Below, piece after piece: positions 39,486 to 48,558 of a stretch of 64,000 nt of DNA. Origin of the DNA: Planctomycetota bacterium (GTDB lineage Bacteria > Planctomycetota > Phycisphaerae > Phycisphaerales > UBA1924). How positions within the stretch are numbered: the first letter of the stretch is position 1; every line of letters begins with the position of its first letter. The stretch spans positions 682,001 through 746,000 of the forward strand of contig JBCBSM010000001.1 in assembly GCA_039819165.1 (NCBI GenBank), in the 5' to 3' direction. The notes under the pieces are model-generated. The model saw only the letters and a list, made by a program, of their open reading frames with translations. It searched no databases and was not told the DNA's origin. A program made the translations under genes and the position numbers.

Positions 39486-41501
39486 TCATGCCTCACCCTT
39501 GCTCTTCACGCCGCCACGCGGGTCCTGCAGCGCCACGCCGAAGTCGTGGTAGCCGCGCATCTGGATCCCCAGCCGGTTGAAGCTCTGCTCGGCGGTCTCG
39601 ATGGTCGGGGCTTCTTGTCCGTTGAGGAACGCCACCTCGATGACCGGCAGGTCCGCCGGTGAGGCGAGCATGTACCAGGCTTTGCTCGATTGGCCCGGGT
39701 AGGCCGCGTTGCCCAGGTAGCGGCTGACCTCGACGCGGAATTTGCCCTGGTGTGGGTTGGTCACCGGGTACTTGGCGCTCGAGGTGTTGTCGCGCAGTTC
39801 CATGCTCTTGAAGAGCTGGCTGCCCAGCGCCGACAGCGCTGTGGGCACCAGCAGCACCTGCGGCATCACCCCCAGCGGCTTGCCGTCGGAGTCCACCTGG
39901 TCCATGAAGGCGACCTCGGCCTTGGTCAGCCCGTCGATTGACAGGGCGGTGTCCGCGCCGGCGAGGTAGTTGTTGTTGCCCGCCGTGTAGAAGCCCGAGT
40001 TCGCCAGGAAGGTCTTCCAGAAGATGTCGTTGATGGTCTTGCCCGAGCCCGCGCCGAGCTTGCGGGGCACGCTGGTGATCGCGCCCAGATCGTCGTTGAT
40101 GATGTCGGTGCGATCGATCGACAGCATGAGGCCATACGTCTCGGCCCGGTTGGTGTAGGTCTCCTCGCCCAGCGTGCCGTGCTTGATCTCGCCTCCGGGC
40201 GCGATGCGCTCGTACTGGTCGTTGCCCGTCAGGCGGTAGCTGGTGACGGCCTTGAAGTCGGTCACGCTGCGCACCGCGGTGATGTTCCGCCAGGTGCGTT
40301 CGACGCTGAAGAAGCCTTCGAGCAGGAACTTGTTGGCGACGTTCGAGAGGATGCCGCCGATGCTGATCGTGCTGTTGGACGCTTCGATGCCCCTTCCGAA
40401 CGCGGCATCCATCACGCCGTGCCAGTCGCGGAACGTCCGGCCGGTGTAGCCGTTGGCCCAAGCGGCGTGGAGCAGCAGTTCCTGGAGCCCGATCGACTGC
40501 CCGAAAGCCCGCGTCGCGGCTTCCAGATCCTGCTCCGCACAGTGTCGCTCGGGAGTGGTCAACCGGCCCGAGAGCACGCACGCGGCTTCGAGAACCCGCT
40601 GGTTGACCGCCGGCGCGGCGGGGGCGTGAATGGCAGGGGCCTTGGGTCGGCTGGCCCGCAGGACCTCCAGTTCGGTCTTGGTCGCGTCCCAGCCCTCGCG
40701 GATCGAGCGGGCCTCGATCTCGGGGTGCTGGCCCGCGCACAGCCGTCGCACGGCGGCGATCCGCTCGCTCTCGGCGGCGATCTGCTGCCGCATGGTCTGC
40801 ACCGGGTCGGTGATCGCGGGCTGGTTCGCTTCGGGCGCAGGGGTGCCCGCGCCCTGGACGGGATCGGATGCATCGTCCCCCGCGGCAGCGCCGGCGGCGA
40901 TGGTCGCCGAGGTCGAGCCGTCAGCCCCGAGGTCGACGAAGCTGATCTCGCCGAGCGTGGACTTGCGCACGATGTTCAAGGGGCCGGCGACCTCGCGTCC
41001 GTTGACGGTCGCGGTTTGGTTCTCGCGGAGGAACTCGAACGCCTCGACGCTCGCGCCCACCGATGCCTGCCAGGGGAATCCGTTGCGCGCTGAGACCACG
41101 ACCTCGCGGGCCGCGGGCGTGTCGCGGGAGATCATCCCGGTGGCCACCAGCCGCCCCTCTTCGACCATCACCTGGTCGGTGTGCCCGACGCCCGCCGTCG
41201 CGTCGTGCCCGAACCGGATCGGCCGCGACGGGGAGGGGATCGCCAGCCCGGCCAGGTCGATCACGACCGGGTGCCGCCAGCCGGCGACGCGCATCGGCCC
41301 GCCGCTGTAGGCCATCATCCGGAACCGCGGCAGAGGAGCGGCAGCGCCGCCGTCGCCGCTGACCGTGTCAGCGCCCTCGATCTCGAACTCCGCCTGCGCG
41401 GTGAGCGCCAGCGTCCTGGGGTGCGAGCCGGGGTTTGAGTGGGCAAGGGCAGTGGGCTGCGCGGGAGCAGCGGACGCCTGGATCATGCGGGGGTGTGACA
41501 T
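39486..41501 (-). CDS. Fused prohead protease-scaffold-major capsid protein
   Basis: A 671-residue protein with three parts. Residues about 60-195 resemble an S78/U35-type prohead protease: GHD with H99, and QASVG with S147, are likely catalytic residues. Residues about 200-330 are Ala/Glu-rich and helical, as in a scaffold delta-domain. From about 330 a HK97-fold capsid follows (RTFRDWHGVMDAAFGRG, SISIGGILSNVANKFLLEGFFSVERTW, KTFLANSGFY), near the Mu gpT type. One gene thus makes protease, scaffold and capsid. It sits between portal and decoration protein genes. Confidence 0.85.
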   Translation of the reverse strand: MSHPRMIQASAAPAQPTALAHSNPGSHPRTLALTAQAEFEIEGADTVSGDGGAAAPLPRFRMMAYSGGPMRVAGWRHPVVIDLAGLAIPSPSRPIRFGHDATAGVGHTDQVMVEEGRLVATGMISRDTPAAREVVVSARNGFPWQASVGASVEAFEFLRENQTATVNGREVAGPLNIVRKSTLGEISFVDLGADGSTSATIAAGAAAGDDASDPVQGAGTPAPEANQPAITDPVQTMRQQIAAESERIAAVRRLCAGQHPEIEARSIREGWDATKTELEVLRASRPKAPAIHAPAAPAVNQRVLEAACVLSGRLTTPERHCAEQDLEAATRAFGQSIGLQELLLHAAWANGYTGRTFRDWHGVMDAAFGRGIEASNSTISIGGILSNVANKFLLEGFFSVERTWRNITAVRSVTDFKAVTSYRLTGNDQYERIAPGGEIKHGTLGEETYTNRAETYGLMLSIDRTDIINDDLGAITSVPRKLGAGSGKTINDIFWKTFLANSGFYTAGNNNYLAGADTALSIDGLTKAEVAFMDQVDSDGKPLGVMPQVLLVPTALSALGSQLFKSMELRDNTSSAKYPVTNPHQGKFRVEVSRYLGNAAYPGQSSKAWYMLASPADLPVIEVAFLNGQEAPTIETAEQSFNRLGIQMRGYHDFGVALQDPRGGVKSKGEA

Positions 41502-41503
41502 CG

Positions 41504-43027
41504 CTACGCGGCCTCCTTGGTGGTTTCGTCGGTGACGGTCTCGTCGGTGTCGGGATTGGAGTCTTCGGGATCAGGCTCGCCCGTTGTGTCGCTTGGGCCG
41601 CCGGCCTTGGTGGTGACCGGCAGCCCGAGCTCGCGCATGAGGGCCAGTTCCTTGGCCCGCTGGCGGAGCTCGTCCTCCCAGTCGCGTCCCTGGCGTGCGA
41701 ACTCGTGCGCGAGCGTTGTGGTGTGGTTGGCCAGGCGGGTTGCCTGTGCGTTGGCTTCCTTGGCCGGGTCGACATGCTCGACGCCGTCCCAGAACCAGAC
41801 GTGCGGTGTGGCTGCGCCGCGCACACGCATCGCCTGGGGCAGCAGCCCCTCGACCAGCGCGGCCTCATCGAGCCAGGCGCGGAGCAAGCGGTCCAGCACC
41901 GTCTGCTGGAGGCGGTGCTGCTCGACACGGATGCTCTTGAAGTAGGTCTGATGGTCCAGGCGGCCCGAGGCGTAGTTGTAGCCGGAGCTGTTCCCGGCCG
42001 CGACGTTGAAGGGCATGTTCAGGCAGCGGGCGATCTCGTTGAGGATCTCGCGCTTGAACTCGCCGTAGGTCGTTGATGGGTGCTCGGCGTGGACCTGCCC
42101 GAGCTTCCAGCCGCCGGGCAGCACGGTGGCCATCCGCTTCTCGAGCTCGACCTCGTCCATCGGTTCGAGCGGGTCGGCCTCGCCGTTGGCGGGCGCATCG
42201 GTGTAGAGCACCGCCGCGAAGTCCGCGGCCGTCTCGGCGGCGGCGATCACCGCCAGCGTGTAGCGGCGGAGCTGCGCGAAGAGCGGCAGGGCGGGTGTGA
42301 TGTCCGGGATGCCGCGCCACTGGCCCGGCCGGTCGGGCCGGAAGTAGTGCAGCACGGACGCCGCGGGGTAGGTGTCGTGGTCTCGAACGGTGTGCCACGC
42401 CCCGTCGCCGGGGTGGTGCCGCAGCACGTGGTACGCCACCGGCAGCCCGCTGGGGTCGAAGACGATGCCGTCGACATCGGTCACTGCCTGACCGGTGGGC
42501 GTGCGCCCGAACCACGGCGTGCAGACCTGATCAGGTTCGAGCAGGCGCAGGTCGAGCTTGACGGGTGTGTCGAGCCCGGGGCTGGAGATCAGAAGGCCGA
42601 ACGCCTCGCCGCTCTCGGCCCGGGCCATCCGCATGCTGCGGAGCTTGCCGGGCAGGTCGATCGCCGCCGACCAGGCCTCGAAGGCTTCCTCGACGCGGGC
42701 GTTGACCGACGTGTCGGGCGTGAGCATCTGCAGCCGAGGCCCGGTGCCGATGGTGTCGTTGGCCAGCGTGAGGACGATGCCCTTGGCGTAGGAGTTGTTG
42801 GCCACCTCGTAGCGGGCGCGGTTGCGCAGGATGCGCCGCACCTCGGGGCTAACGGCCGCGTTGGGCGAGAGCCCGTCGGCCGCGGCCCAGTGGCGGCGGT
42901 TGTCGGCGGTGGTCTGTGCCGAGTCGAACCGCGCCCGGACCATCCGTGTCCGCTGAGGCACGATCGCCGTGGCGGCCCGGACCGGGTCGGCCCGGCGCGA
43001 GAGCGGGGCGAGCAGGCGCTTCAGCAT
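41504..43027 (-). CDS. Portal protein (lambda gpB family)
   Basis: A 507-residue protein starting MLKRLLAPLSRR, overlapping the small upstream gene by 7 bases. ATAIVPQRTRMVRARFDSAQTTADNRRHWAAADGLSPNAAVSPEVRRILRNRARYEVANNSYAKGIVLTLANDTIGTGPRL is a lambda-type portal N-terminus, with the GTGPRLQ motif, and SSGYNYASGRLDHQTYFKSIRVEQ the conserved stem/crown region. The acidic tail (DPEDSNPDTDETVTDE) is unusual. The portal ring at one capsid vertex is the DNA entry point and docks the terminase. Confidence 0.92.
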   Translation of the reverse strand: MLKRLLAPLSRRADPVRAATAIVPQRTRMVRARFDSAQTTADNRRHWAAADGLSPNAAVSPEVRRILRNRARYEVANNSYAKGIVLTLANDTIGTGPRLQMLTPDTSVNARVEEAFEAWSAAIDLPGKLRSMRMARAESGEAFGLLISSPGLDTPVKLDLRLLEPDQVCTPWFGRTPTGQAVTDVDGIVFDPSGLPVAYHVLRHHPGDGAWHTVRDHDTYPAASVLHYFRPDRPGQWRGIPDITPALPLFAQLRRYTLAVIAAAETAADFAAVLYTDAPANGEADPLEPMDEVELEKRMATVLPGGWKLGQVHAEHPSTTYGEFKREILNEIARCLNMPFNVAAGNSSGYNYASGRLDHQTYFKSIRVEQHRLQQTVLDRLLRAWLDEAALVEGLLPQAMRVRGAATPHVWFWDGVEHVDPAKEANAQATRLANHTTTLAHEFARQGRDWEDELRQRAKELALMRELGLPVTTKAGGPSDTTGEPDPEDSNPDTDETVTDETTKEAA

Positions 43028-43263
43028 CCGCCCTCCCGTCCGCCGGTGCCACCGGCCCCCCCGGCCCCCCCGGCCACGATCTTGAACAGCCGGATCCCCA
43101 GCCCGCGCCGGCGCGTGGCCCGCTTGGACTCGAGGTAGCGGTCCGCCTCGATCTGGTCGCGGATCGCGTGCTGCTCGACCGACTGCCCGTCCACCGAGGC
43201 CTTGGCAGGCCCGGCGGCGTTGTCGGCGATCGCCTGTTCGAGATTGGGGGTGGGATCGGGCAC
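43021..43263 (-). CDS. Small head-completion-like protein before the portal
   Basis: An 80-residue protein between terminase (once the cargo block is ignored) and portal, the gpW position. QSVEQHAIRDQIEADRYLESKRATRRRG is a charged helix seen in the small phage proteins of this position. The C-terminus is Gly-rich (GGAGGAGGTGG). A head-tail joining role is inferred from position. Confidence 0.6.
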   Translation of the reverse strand: MPDPTPNLEQAIADNAAGPAKASVDGQSVEQHAIRDQIEADRYLESKRATRRRGLGIRLFKIVAGGAGGAGGTGGREGGC

Positions 43264-43276
43264 GGCAACCTCGCGT

Positions 43277-43297
43277 GCCCCCGCACCTCGCGGGGGC
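43277..43297. other. GC-rich hairpin in the leader of the head operon
   Basis: GCCCCCGC (43277-43284) and GCGGGGGC (43290-43297) form a perfect 8-bp stem with a 5-base loop just upstream of the minus-strand 80-residue gene and 5 bases after the 15-base motif. No T-tract follows, so it is a leader hairpin or operator rather than a clear terminator. Confidence 0.5.
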
Positions 43298-43302
43298 CTC
43301 TC

Positions 43303-43317
43303 GGGTCACCTATGCCG
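43303..43317 (-). promoter_or_regulatory. 15-base repeated motif (copy 1), candidate phage promoter/operator
   Basis: On the minus strand the sequence is CGGCATAGGTGACCC, 40 bases before the head operon start. The same 15 bases occur exactly at 59544-59558, upstream of the recombination operon, and a degenerate copy lies at 48910-48924. With a sigma factor encoded in the same phage, it could be a phage promoter element. Confidence 0.5.
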
Positions 43318-43427
43318 TTCAAGAACCGACTGCACGGGTTGGCAAGGCCAAGCGTGCCGGGACCGGCAGCAGGAGGTCAGAAAAGCGCGTTCTCGGGCCT
43401 CAGGGCTGATTCCCGGCCCACTTTGTG

Positions 43428-43483
43428 GTGCCAATTCTGTCGCTTTATGGGCGAATTGACGATATAGTTGCCAGTATTGGCAC
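43428..43483 (+). promoter_or_regulatory. Operator/promoter of the hipBA cassette
   Basis: TATAGT (43463-43468) is a good -10 box. Immediately after it TGCCA (43469-43473) and TGGCA (43478-43482) form a 5-4-5 dyad, and a second GTGCCAAT (43428-43435) repeats the ATTGGCAC half-site (43476-43483) in inverse orientation 40 bases upstream. Two paired sites are typical of autoregulated HipB operators. A TTGACG at 43456 is an alternative -35. Confidence 0.55.
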
Positions 43484-43497
43484 TTTACGGACGCCCT

Positions 43498-43866
43498 ATG
43501 GACACCCCCAAGTACATGACGGATACGGCGGCTTTAACCGCGATCGGCGAACGGATCGCGCAGCACCGCCTTCGGCTCGACTGGACACAGGCCCAGCTCG
43601 CGAAGGAGGCCGGTGTCTCCAAACGCACGGTGGTCAGATTGGAGGGAGGAGAATCCACCCAGCTGACCAACCTGATCAGGATACTCCGCGCGCTCGACCT
43701 GCTCGCCAACATCGATGAGCTGCTGCCACCGCCAACTCCGAGTCCGCTCGAACTGCTGCGATCGAAGGAGAAGCGACGCAAGAGAGCGAGCGGACGCGCA
43801 GAGTCCGATGGCGAGAAGGGATCCGAGGAGTGGACTTGGGGCGACGAGGAAGGGACTGAATCATGA
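43498..43866 (+). CDS. HipB-like antitoxin/transcriptional repressor
   Basis: A 122-residue protein with ATG 43498 (also possible 43516; no SD visible). A Cro/C1-type HTH is clear: IAQHRLRLDWTQAQLAKEAGVSKRTVVRLEGGESTQLTNLIRILRALD. The C-terminal half is charged and Pro-rich, likely to contact HipA. It overlaps HipA by 4 bases (ATGA), the classical toxin-antitoxin coupling. As in HipBA, the antitoxin likely represses the promoter together with HipA. Confidence 0.8.
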   Translation: MDTPKYMTDTAALTAIGERIAQHRLRLDWTQAQLAKEAGVSKRTVVRLEGGESTQLTNLIRILRALDLLANIDELLPPPTPSPLELLRSKEKRRKRASGRAESDGEKGSEEWTWGDEEGTES

Positions 43867-45161
43867 CCGTCGCCGAAGTCCGTATGTGGGGGCGGCAGAT
43901 CGGTGCGGTCACGGTCGACGGGCCAGGTGGCGTGGCCTCGTTCCAATACACCGAACCGTTCCGCCGGAGCGGCATCGAAGTTGCGCCCTTAATGATGCCC
44001 CTCTCCTCCAAGGTCTACCGGTTCCCGGGTCTCGCCGAACGATCGTTTCACAGGTTGCCAGGAATGCTCGCAGACTCGCTTCCCGACAAGTTCGGTAACG
44101 CCGTCATCGACGCCTGGTTGGCTGCCCAAGGGCGTTTGCCATACGAGATTGATGCAGTCGAGCGCCTGTGCTATACCGGCAAACGGGGCATGGGCGCACT
44201 CGAGTTCGAACCCGCCGAGGGACCACAAGCCGATGAAGCCGTGCCTTTGGAAGTCGCGGCACTCGTGCGGCTGGCATCGCAAGTGCTCACGGATCGGGAG
44301 CGCTTCAGCACGAACTGGGAAGATGGCCAAGAAGCGGCTGCACTACGGCAGATCCTGCAAGTCAGCGCTTCCGCGGGTGGTGCGCGAGCAAAGGCACTCA
44401 TCGCCTGGAACCCAACCTCCAACGAGATCCTCTCCGGACAGATCACAGCCCCCCCGGGTTTTGAGTACTGGCTCCTCAAGTTTGATGGGGTGTCGAACAA
44501 CCGCGACAAAGAGCTTGCCGACCCGCAGGGGTACGGCGCGATCGAGTACGCATACTCGCTCATGGCACGAGCCGCGGGTATCCGCATGGCCGACTGTCGC
44601 CTGCTCGAGGAAAACGGCCGCCGACACTTCATGACCCAACGCTTTGATCGCACCAACGGGGGCGACAAGCTCCACATGCAATCGCTCGGGGCGCTCGGGC
44701 ACTTCGACTTCAACGATGCGGGGTCGCACTCCTACGAGCAGGCGATCATGGTCATTCGGCGGCTTGGGCTGTCCATGGACGACATCGAGGAGCAGTTCAG
44801 GCGTATGGCCTTCAACATCGTGGCTCGTAATCAGGACGACCACGTCAAGAACATCGCGTTCCTGATGGACAAGAAAGGGAAATGGTCGCTATCTCCGGCA
44901 TTTGACGTGTCCTACAGCTACAACCCCTCAGGGGCATGGACTTCCACTCACCAGATGTCGATGAACCGCAAACGCGACGGGTTTACACGCGAGGACTTCC
45001 GGGCCTTCGGTGACACCGCATCAATGAAACGCGGGCGAGCGGATTCCATCCTGGACGAGGTTATTGATGCGGTGAAGCAGTGGCCTGACTTCGCCGACGA
45101 GGCGAGGGTCAGCGAAAAGTGGAATAATGATATTCGCTCGACTCATCGTGTCTCGTTCTGA
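43863..45161 (+). CDS. HipA-like serine/threonine kinase toxin
   Basis: A 432-residue protein of normal HipA length. The N-terminal HipA_N region (about 1-105) contains GGVASFQYTEPFRRSGIEVAPL, the middle has ASAGGARAKALIAWN, the P-loop-like and autophosphorylation region, and NQDDHVKN (323-330) carries the catalytic D325/D326 with N330, followed by LSPAFDVSYSYNPSGAW. E. coli HipA phosphorylates GltX; the target here is unknown. It is a toxin in a plus-strand cassette between terminase and portal genes of the minus-strand phage. Confidence 0.85.
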   Translation: MTVAEVRMWGRQIGAVTVDGPGGVASFQYTEPFRRSGIEVAPLMMPLSSKVYRFPGLAERSFHRLPGMLADSLPDKFGNAVIDAWLAAQGRLPYEIDAVERLCYTGKRGMGALEFEPAEGPQADEAVPLEVAALVRLASQVLTDRERFSTNWEDGQEAAALRQILQVSASAGGARAKALIAWNPTSNEILSGQITAPPGFEYWLLKFDGVSNNRDKELADPQGYGAIEYAYSLMARAAGIRMADCRLLEENGRRHFMTQRFDRTNGGDKLHMQSLGALGHFDFNDAGSHSYEQAIMVIRRLGLSMDDIEEQFRRMAFNIVARNQDDHVKNIAFLMDKKGKWSLSPAFDVSYSYNPSGAWTSTHQMSMNRKRDGFTREDFRAFGDTASMKRGRADSILDEVIDAVKQWPDFADEARVSEKWNNDIRSTHRVSF

Positions 45162-46233
45162 TTCGAGCGGCGAGCTGCAAGCGGTACCATCTCTCGTGAA
45201 TGCCGAAAGCATCCATCTCAGTGAAGTGGACTGGACAGAGATCGAAGCCGATCTGGTCGAGCGCGGAGCCGTGCGCGGGGCGATCAAAGTGCAGAACGTC
45301 GTATTGCCTTTCGGGCGACACGTGGTCCCGCAATTTGTGTTCATCGGAGAGAAGGCATGGCGGCCAACGATGCTCCCGATCGCCATCGTCCAAGGGGACG
45401 AAGGCCAGTTCTATTGGGCCCGTGTTGACTTCGACGTCGTATTCAATAGACCCGCCAGGGCGGACATCCTGTACACCCGACATCGCCGGCTGGCTGAGTA
45501 TCCGGACGGCAGTGCCCTCTACGAGTGCCTAGTGACCGATGCGGATGCGCTTCCTCAAGAGGCAGCGATTGAACATGACGGCTTCAGGCTCAAGCTGTTC
45601 CATCACACATCTACCGAGTGTCTTCCGCTCATCAAGAAGAGCGGGCACATACGTGCCAGCAAGTGGAACTATCAGGGCAGCGCCGAGCTCGACGACAGGC
45701 ACTTCATCTACTTCACGGATGTCCCTCGCTTCGAGAACGCGACGGATTTGATGAGTGTCGCCATGACAGATGGTGGCTTCACGATCGGAATGCAGTACGA
45801 CGATCCCAAGCTGCCGCCCGAGATTATCGTGGTACCGGCTCGTGACCGTGCGCAGATGTCCGAGCGGATCGACTGCCTCGTCGAACCATGGCTGATCGAA
45901 TCATCGCCGATGCTCTTTCACGATCCGTCGCTGCGGGGAGAGGGGATTGCCAGGTACTGGGAATTCAGCCATCCCAACATCTATCGGATCCCCGTCAAGC
46001 CTGGAACCGTCTGTGAGCTTTCCAAGTCCGGTGTCGTGAATGCAGAGTGCGTCCCGGGCTGGTTGGATACGAAACGGATGGTGGCTGGATCGGCTTTCGA
46101 ACCTGGGGGCGTGCGCGCGGTGTTCGATGAGACGCCGCTGGAGCATCTCCCGATCAACATCGGTCGAGATGACCCGGATCCCTGCCCACTGAACCGTTTC
46201 CTCCGAACACCTCAGCCACCTGTCAGCCGGTGA
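45127..46233 (+). CDS. Putative ADP-ribosyltransferase-like protein linked to hipBA
   Basis: A 368-residue protein whose start overlaps hipA by 35 bases. After a novel N-terminal region of about 150 residues it reads LKLFHHTSTECLPLIKKSGHIRAS (H159/H160), then HFIYFTDVP (Y195). This is the opening pattern of ART-fold enzymes of the HYD1/DarT type (H...T near the NAD pocket, then YFTD). The third catalytic residue is not obvious. Third gene of the hipBA operon; it may be a toxin or an effector. Fold assignment is medium to low in confidence. Confidence 0.5.
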   Translation: MIFARLIVSRSDSSGELQAVPSLVNAESIHLSEVDWTEIEADLVERGAVRGAIKVQNVVLPFGRHVVPQFVFIGEKAWRPTMLPIAIVQGDEGQFYWARVDFDVVFNRPARADILYTRHRRLAEYPDGSALYECLVTDADALPQEAAIEHDGFRLKLFHHTSTECLPLIKKSGHIRASKWNYQGSAELDDRHFIYFTDVPRFENATDLMSVAMTDGGFTIGMQYDDPKLPPEIIVVPARDRAQMSERIDCLVEPWLIESSPMLFHDPSLRGEGIARYWEFSHPNIYRIPVKPGTVCELSKSGVVNAECVPGWLDTKRMVAGSAFEPGGVRAVFDETPLEHLPINIGRDDPDPCPLNRFLRTPQPPVSR

Positions 46234-46251
46234 GACCGGTTCGAAGCCCAT

Positions 46252-48558
46252 TCACACTGATGCGCGGCGGAGCTCTGAGAGTTTGATTCGAGGCTTGCTG
46301 ACGGGCTTGTGATCCGTCCCGAACAGCACCGACCCCTGCATGGACGCCGCGACCGCCGAGCCGACCAGGCAGTCGAGCCAGTGGTTGTCGAGGCCCGCGA
46401 CCCGCAGCTTCCACTCGTCGACCGTCCGGCCGCGGCCCTCGGTCTTCACCCGGTACTCGCTGGTCAGGTGGTCGGCCAGCAGGCGGTGCCGTGAGGCCTC
46501 GCGGCCGAAGAGCGACAGGCAGCCCGGGTCGCCCATCGGGACCGCGAGCCGCGCGTGCGTGAAGCTCTTCCAGTAGTTCGTGTCGTAGACCACGTGCCGC
46601 ACGGCCCGCTTGCCGGTCACCAGTGGCACGCGCCAGTTGAGCCCGACACGCTCACCGCGCTTGCGCTTGTAGTCGCTGAAGGGGATGCTGCTCGCGCCCA
46701 CGTACCGACCGTGGCTGGGCATGACGATCCCGGCGTGGGGCGACTGGCGGCAGAACTGGTACACCACGTCCGACGACTGCCCCCAGTTCGCATCGATCAG
46801 GCAGCGCTCGATGCGCAGGTCTGTCCCGTCGTCGCGCCGCCACGCCTTGCCGAGCAGGTCGCCGGTCAGGGCCTCGAGCCCGGCGTAGATCGCGCCCTCC
46901 TGGCCCGCCCTTGGGAACTCGGCCAGCAGCGTGCGCCGAGCGTCGCGCAGCGAGAAGTACTGCTGCTTTGGGTCCGGCCACGCGCCGTAGTCGAGCACGT
47001 AGCCGGTGAAGTCGTCCTCCCAGCCCGCGACGAGCCAGAACAGCAGCTTGCCCTGCACGTCGATGAACGCGGTCGCACGTGTGCAGCCGATGGGCACAAC
47101 ACCCCGCGGCATGCCATTGGTCTTGGCCGCGATCTGCTCGGGCGTGAGCAGGTCGTCGTCGGCCGCGACTTCGGGCAGCGGCTCGTTCTGGTACTCGGCC
47201 CAGAACGCAGCCTCGTCCTGGAGCTTGAGGTTCATCGCGTGCTGGACGGCGCTGAGCTCGTCGTGGTTGAACCGCGCCGGCCAGGCGATCGATGCGCCGG
47301 CGTCCATCTTCCTGCGGTTCCGCTTGTAGAACGCCGTCGCCTGCGAGAGACCCCGGTCGGCCCGCAAGCCCTCGGCCCGGATCTCGGCGTACCTGGCCCA
47401 CAGCGCCTCGTCGGCCGGGAAGGCATAGACCATCTTCGTCCGCTCGCCCTGCCACTGGGGATGCTTGTCGCGGTCGAGCAGCCGGTCGGCCAGGTCGTCG
47501 GGGCGGACGACGGTCACCGTCATCAGCCCCGCGATCTTCTGCCCCGGCCCGGCGAGGCCGAGGATGGCCCCGGCGAGCACTCGCTCCCGTGCTGCGCACT
47601 GGCTGGGGCTCCGGGCCGACTCGTCGGTCTGCGGGTCATCGATGAGCACGAGCGACGGGCGGACGCTCTGGCCGTCCGGACGCTTTCGTTTCATGCCCCG
47701 GATGCGTCCGGTGATCCCCGCAACGGCGATGATGGCCCCCGACGCCGCCGAGCCCTCAATGGTCGGCAGCACGATCTCCTTGGCGGTCCAACCGATGTGC
47801 GTCGGCTCGCCCCTGTAGAGCTGGCCCGAAGCCCGCTGGTGGATGCCTTCCAGGCTGCGGATCGGGTAGCACGCTTCCGGGAAGTCGTCGGCCAGCAGGT
47901 CGTTGTTCTCCAGTTCGCTCTTGATGCTCTCCAGCATCGAGGCCGCGTGCTCCTCGTCCGAGCCGATCAGACACACGAACGGCCGGGCCCCGATCAGGAT
48001 GGCCCAGAGGCAGGCGGTCTCGCAGAGCGTGGTCTTCCCGCTGCCGCGCGGCATGGCCATCGCGAACAGGCCGCCCTCGAGCACCGCCGTCTCCAGTTTG
48101 GCGATCACCTTGAGGTGATCGTCCGACCACGGCAGGTGGAAGGTCTGGGGAAAGTAGGTGTCGCAGAAGGCTTTGAACGACTCGGTGCAGCGTCGCTTGC
48201 GCTCGGGGTTGCCGACCGGCGGAAGCTCGCCGATGTTCCGGCCCGAGAGCGAGAGGGCTTTGTTCCTCTCGCGGGCCCGCTCGCGCACCGCGTCGTAGCC
48301 CGAGAGTTCATGCTCCGATGGCTCTGGCTTCGGCTCGTGCCGCGTCGCCACCAGCCAGGCGGTGTATCGAAACAGGTCGACGGTCTTGCCGTCCCCAATC
48401 CGAAAACCCGCCCGCGTGCGGTGGCGGTGCAGCTGCCGCTCGTTGATCACCTCGCCCAGCGGGGTCGAGTTCAGCAGCCGGCACGTCTCCGACGGCTTGA
48501 GCGAGCGCGGGTCGATCCTCGGCTGGACAGGCTGGTTCGAATCACTCGCCACGACCAC
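46252..48558 (-). CDS. Terminase large subunit
   Basis: A 768-residue packaging ATPase/nuclease of the GpA-like type. Walker A is RGSGKTT (171-177), with LVLIDDPQTDES as Walker B. The nuclease half contains ATAFIDVQGK, where the D is a likely metal ligand, and DANWGQSSDVVYQF further on. The first about 70 residues hold an extra region (RTRAGFRIGDGKTVDLFRYTAWLV) that resembles the adjacent small gene. It starts at GTG 48558 and overlaps the upstream gene by 17 bases. Protein cuts and packages DNA through the portal. Confidence 0.88.
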   Translation of the reverse strand: MVVASDSNQPVQPRIDPRSLKPSETCRLLNSTPLGEVINERQLHRHRTRAGFRIGDGKTVDLFRYTAWLVATRHEPKPEPSEHELSGYDAVRERARERNKALSLSGRNIGELPPVGNPERKRRCTESFKAFCDTYFPQTFHLPWSDDHLKVIAKLETAVLEGGLFAMAMPRGSGKTTLCETACLWAILIGARPFVCLIGSDEEHAASMLESIKSELENNDLLADDFPEACYPIRSLEGIHQRASGQLYRGEPTHIGWTAKEIVLPTIEGSAASGAIIAVAGITGRIRGMKRKRPDGQSVRPSLVLIDDPQTDESARSPSQCAARERVLAGAILGLAGPGQKIAGLMTVTVVRPDDLADRLLDRDKHPQWQGERTKMVYAFPADEALWARYAEIRAEGLRADRGLSQATAFYKRNRRKMDAGASIAWPARFNHDELSAVQHAMNLKLQDEAAFWAEYQNEPLPEVAADDDLLTPEQIAAKTNGMPRGVVPIGCTRATAFIDVQGKLLFWLVAGWEDDFTGYVLDYGAWPDPKQQYFSLRDARRTLLAEFPRAGQEGAIYAGLEALTGDLLGKAWRRDDGTDLRIERCLIDANWGQSSDVVYQFCRQSPHAGIVMPSHGRYVGASSIPFSDYKRKRGERVGLNWRVPLVTGKRAVRHVVYDTNYWKSFTHARLAVPMGDPGCLSLFGREASRHRLLADHLTSEYRVKTEGRGRTVDEWKLRVAGLDNHWLDCLVGSAVAASMQGSVLFGTDHKPVSKPRIKLSELRRASV

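Noticed and set aside
39415-39489. Longer N-terminus for the decoration protein from ATG 39489
   Set aside because: Adds a Gly-rich stretch not seen in the family and ignores a GGAGG directly before ATG 39414.
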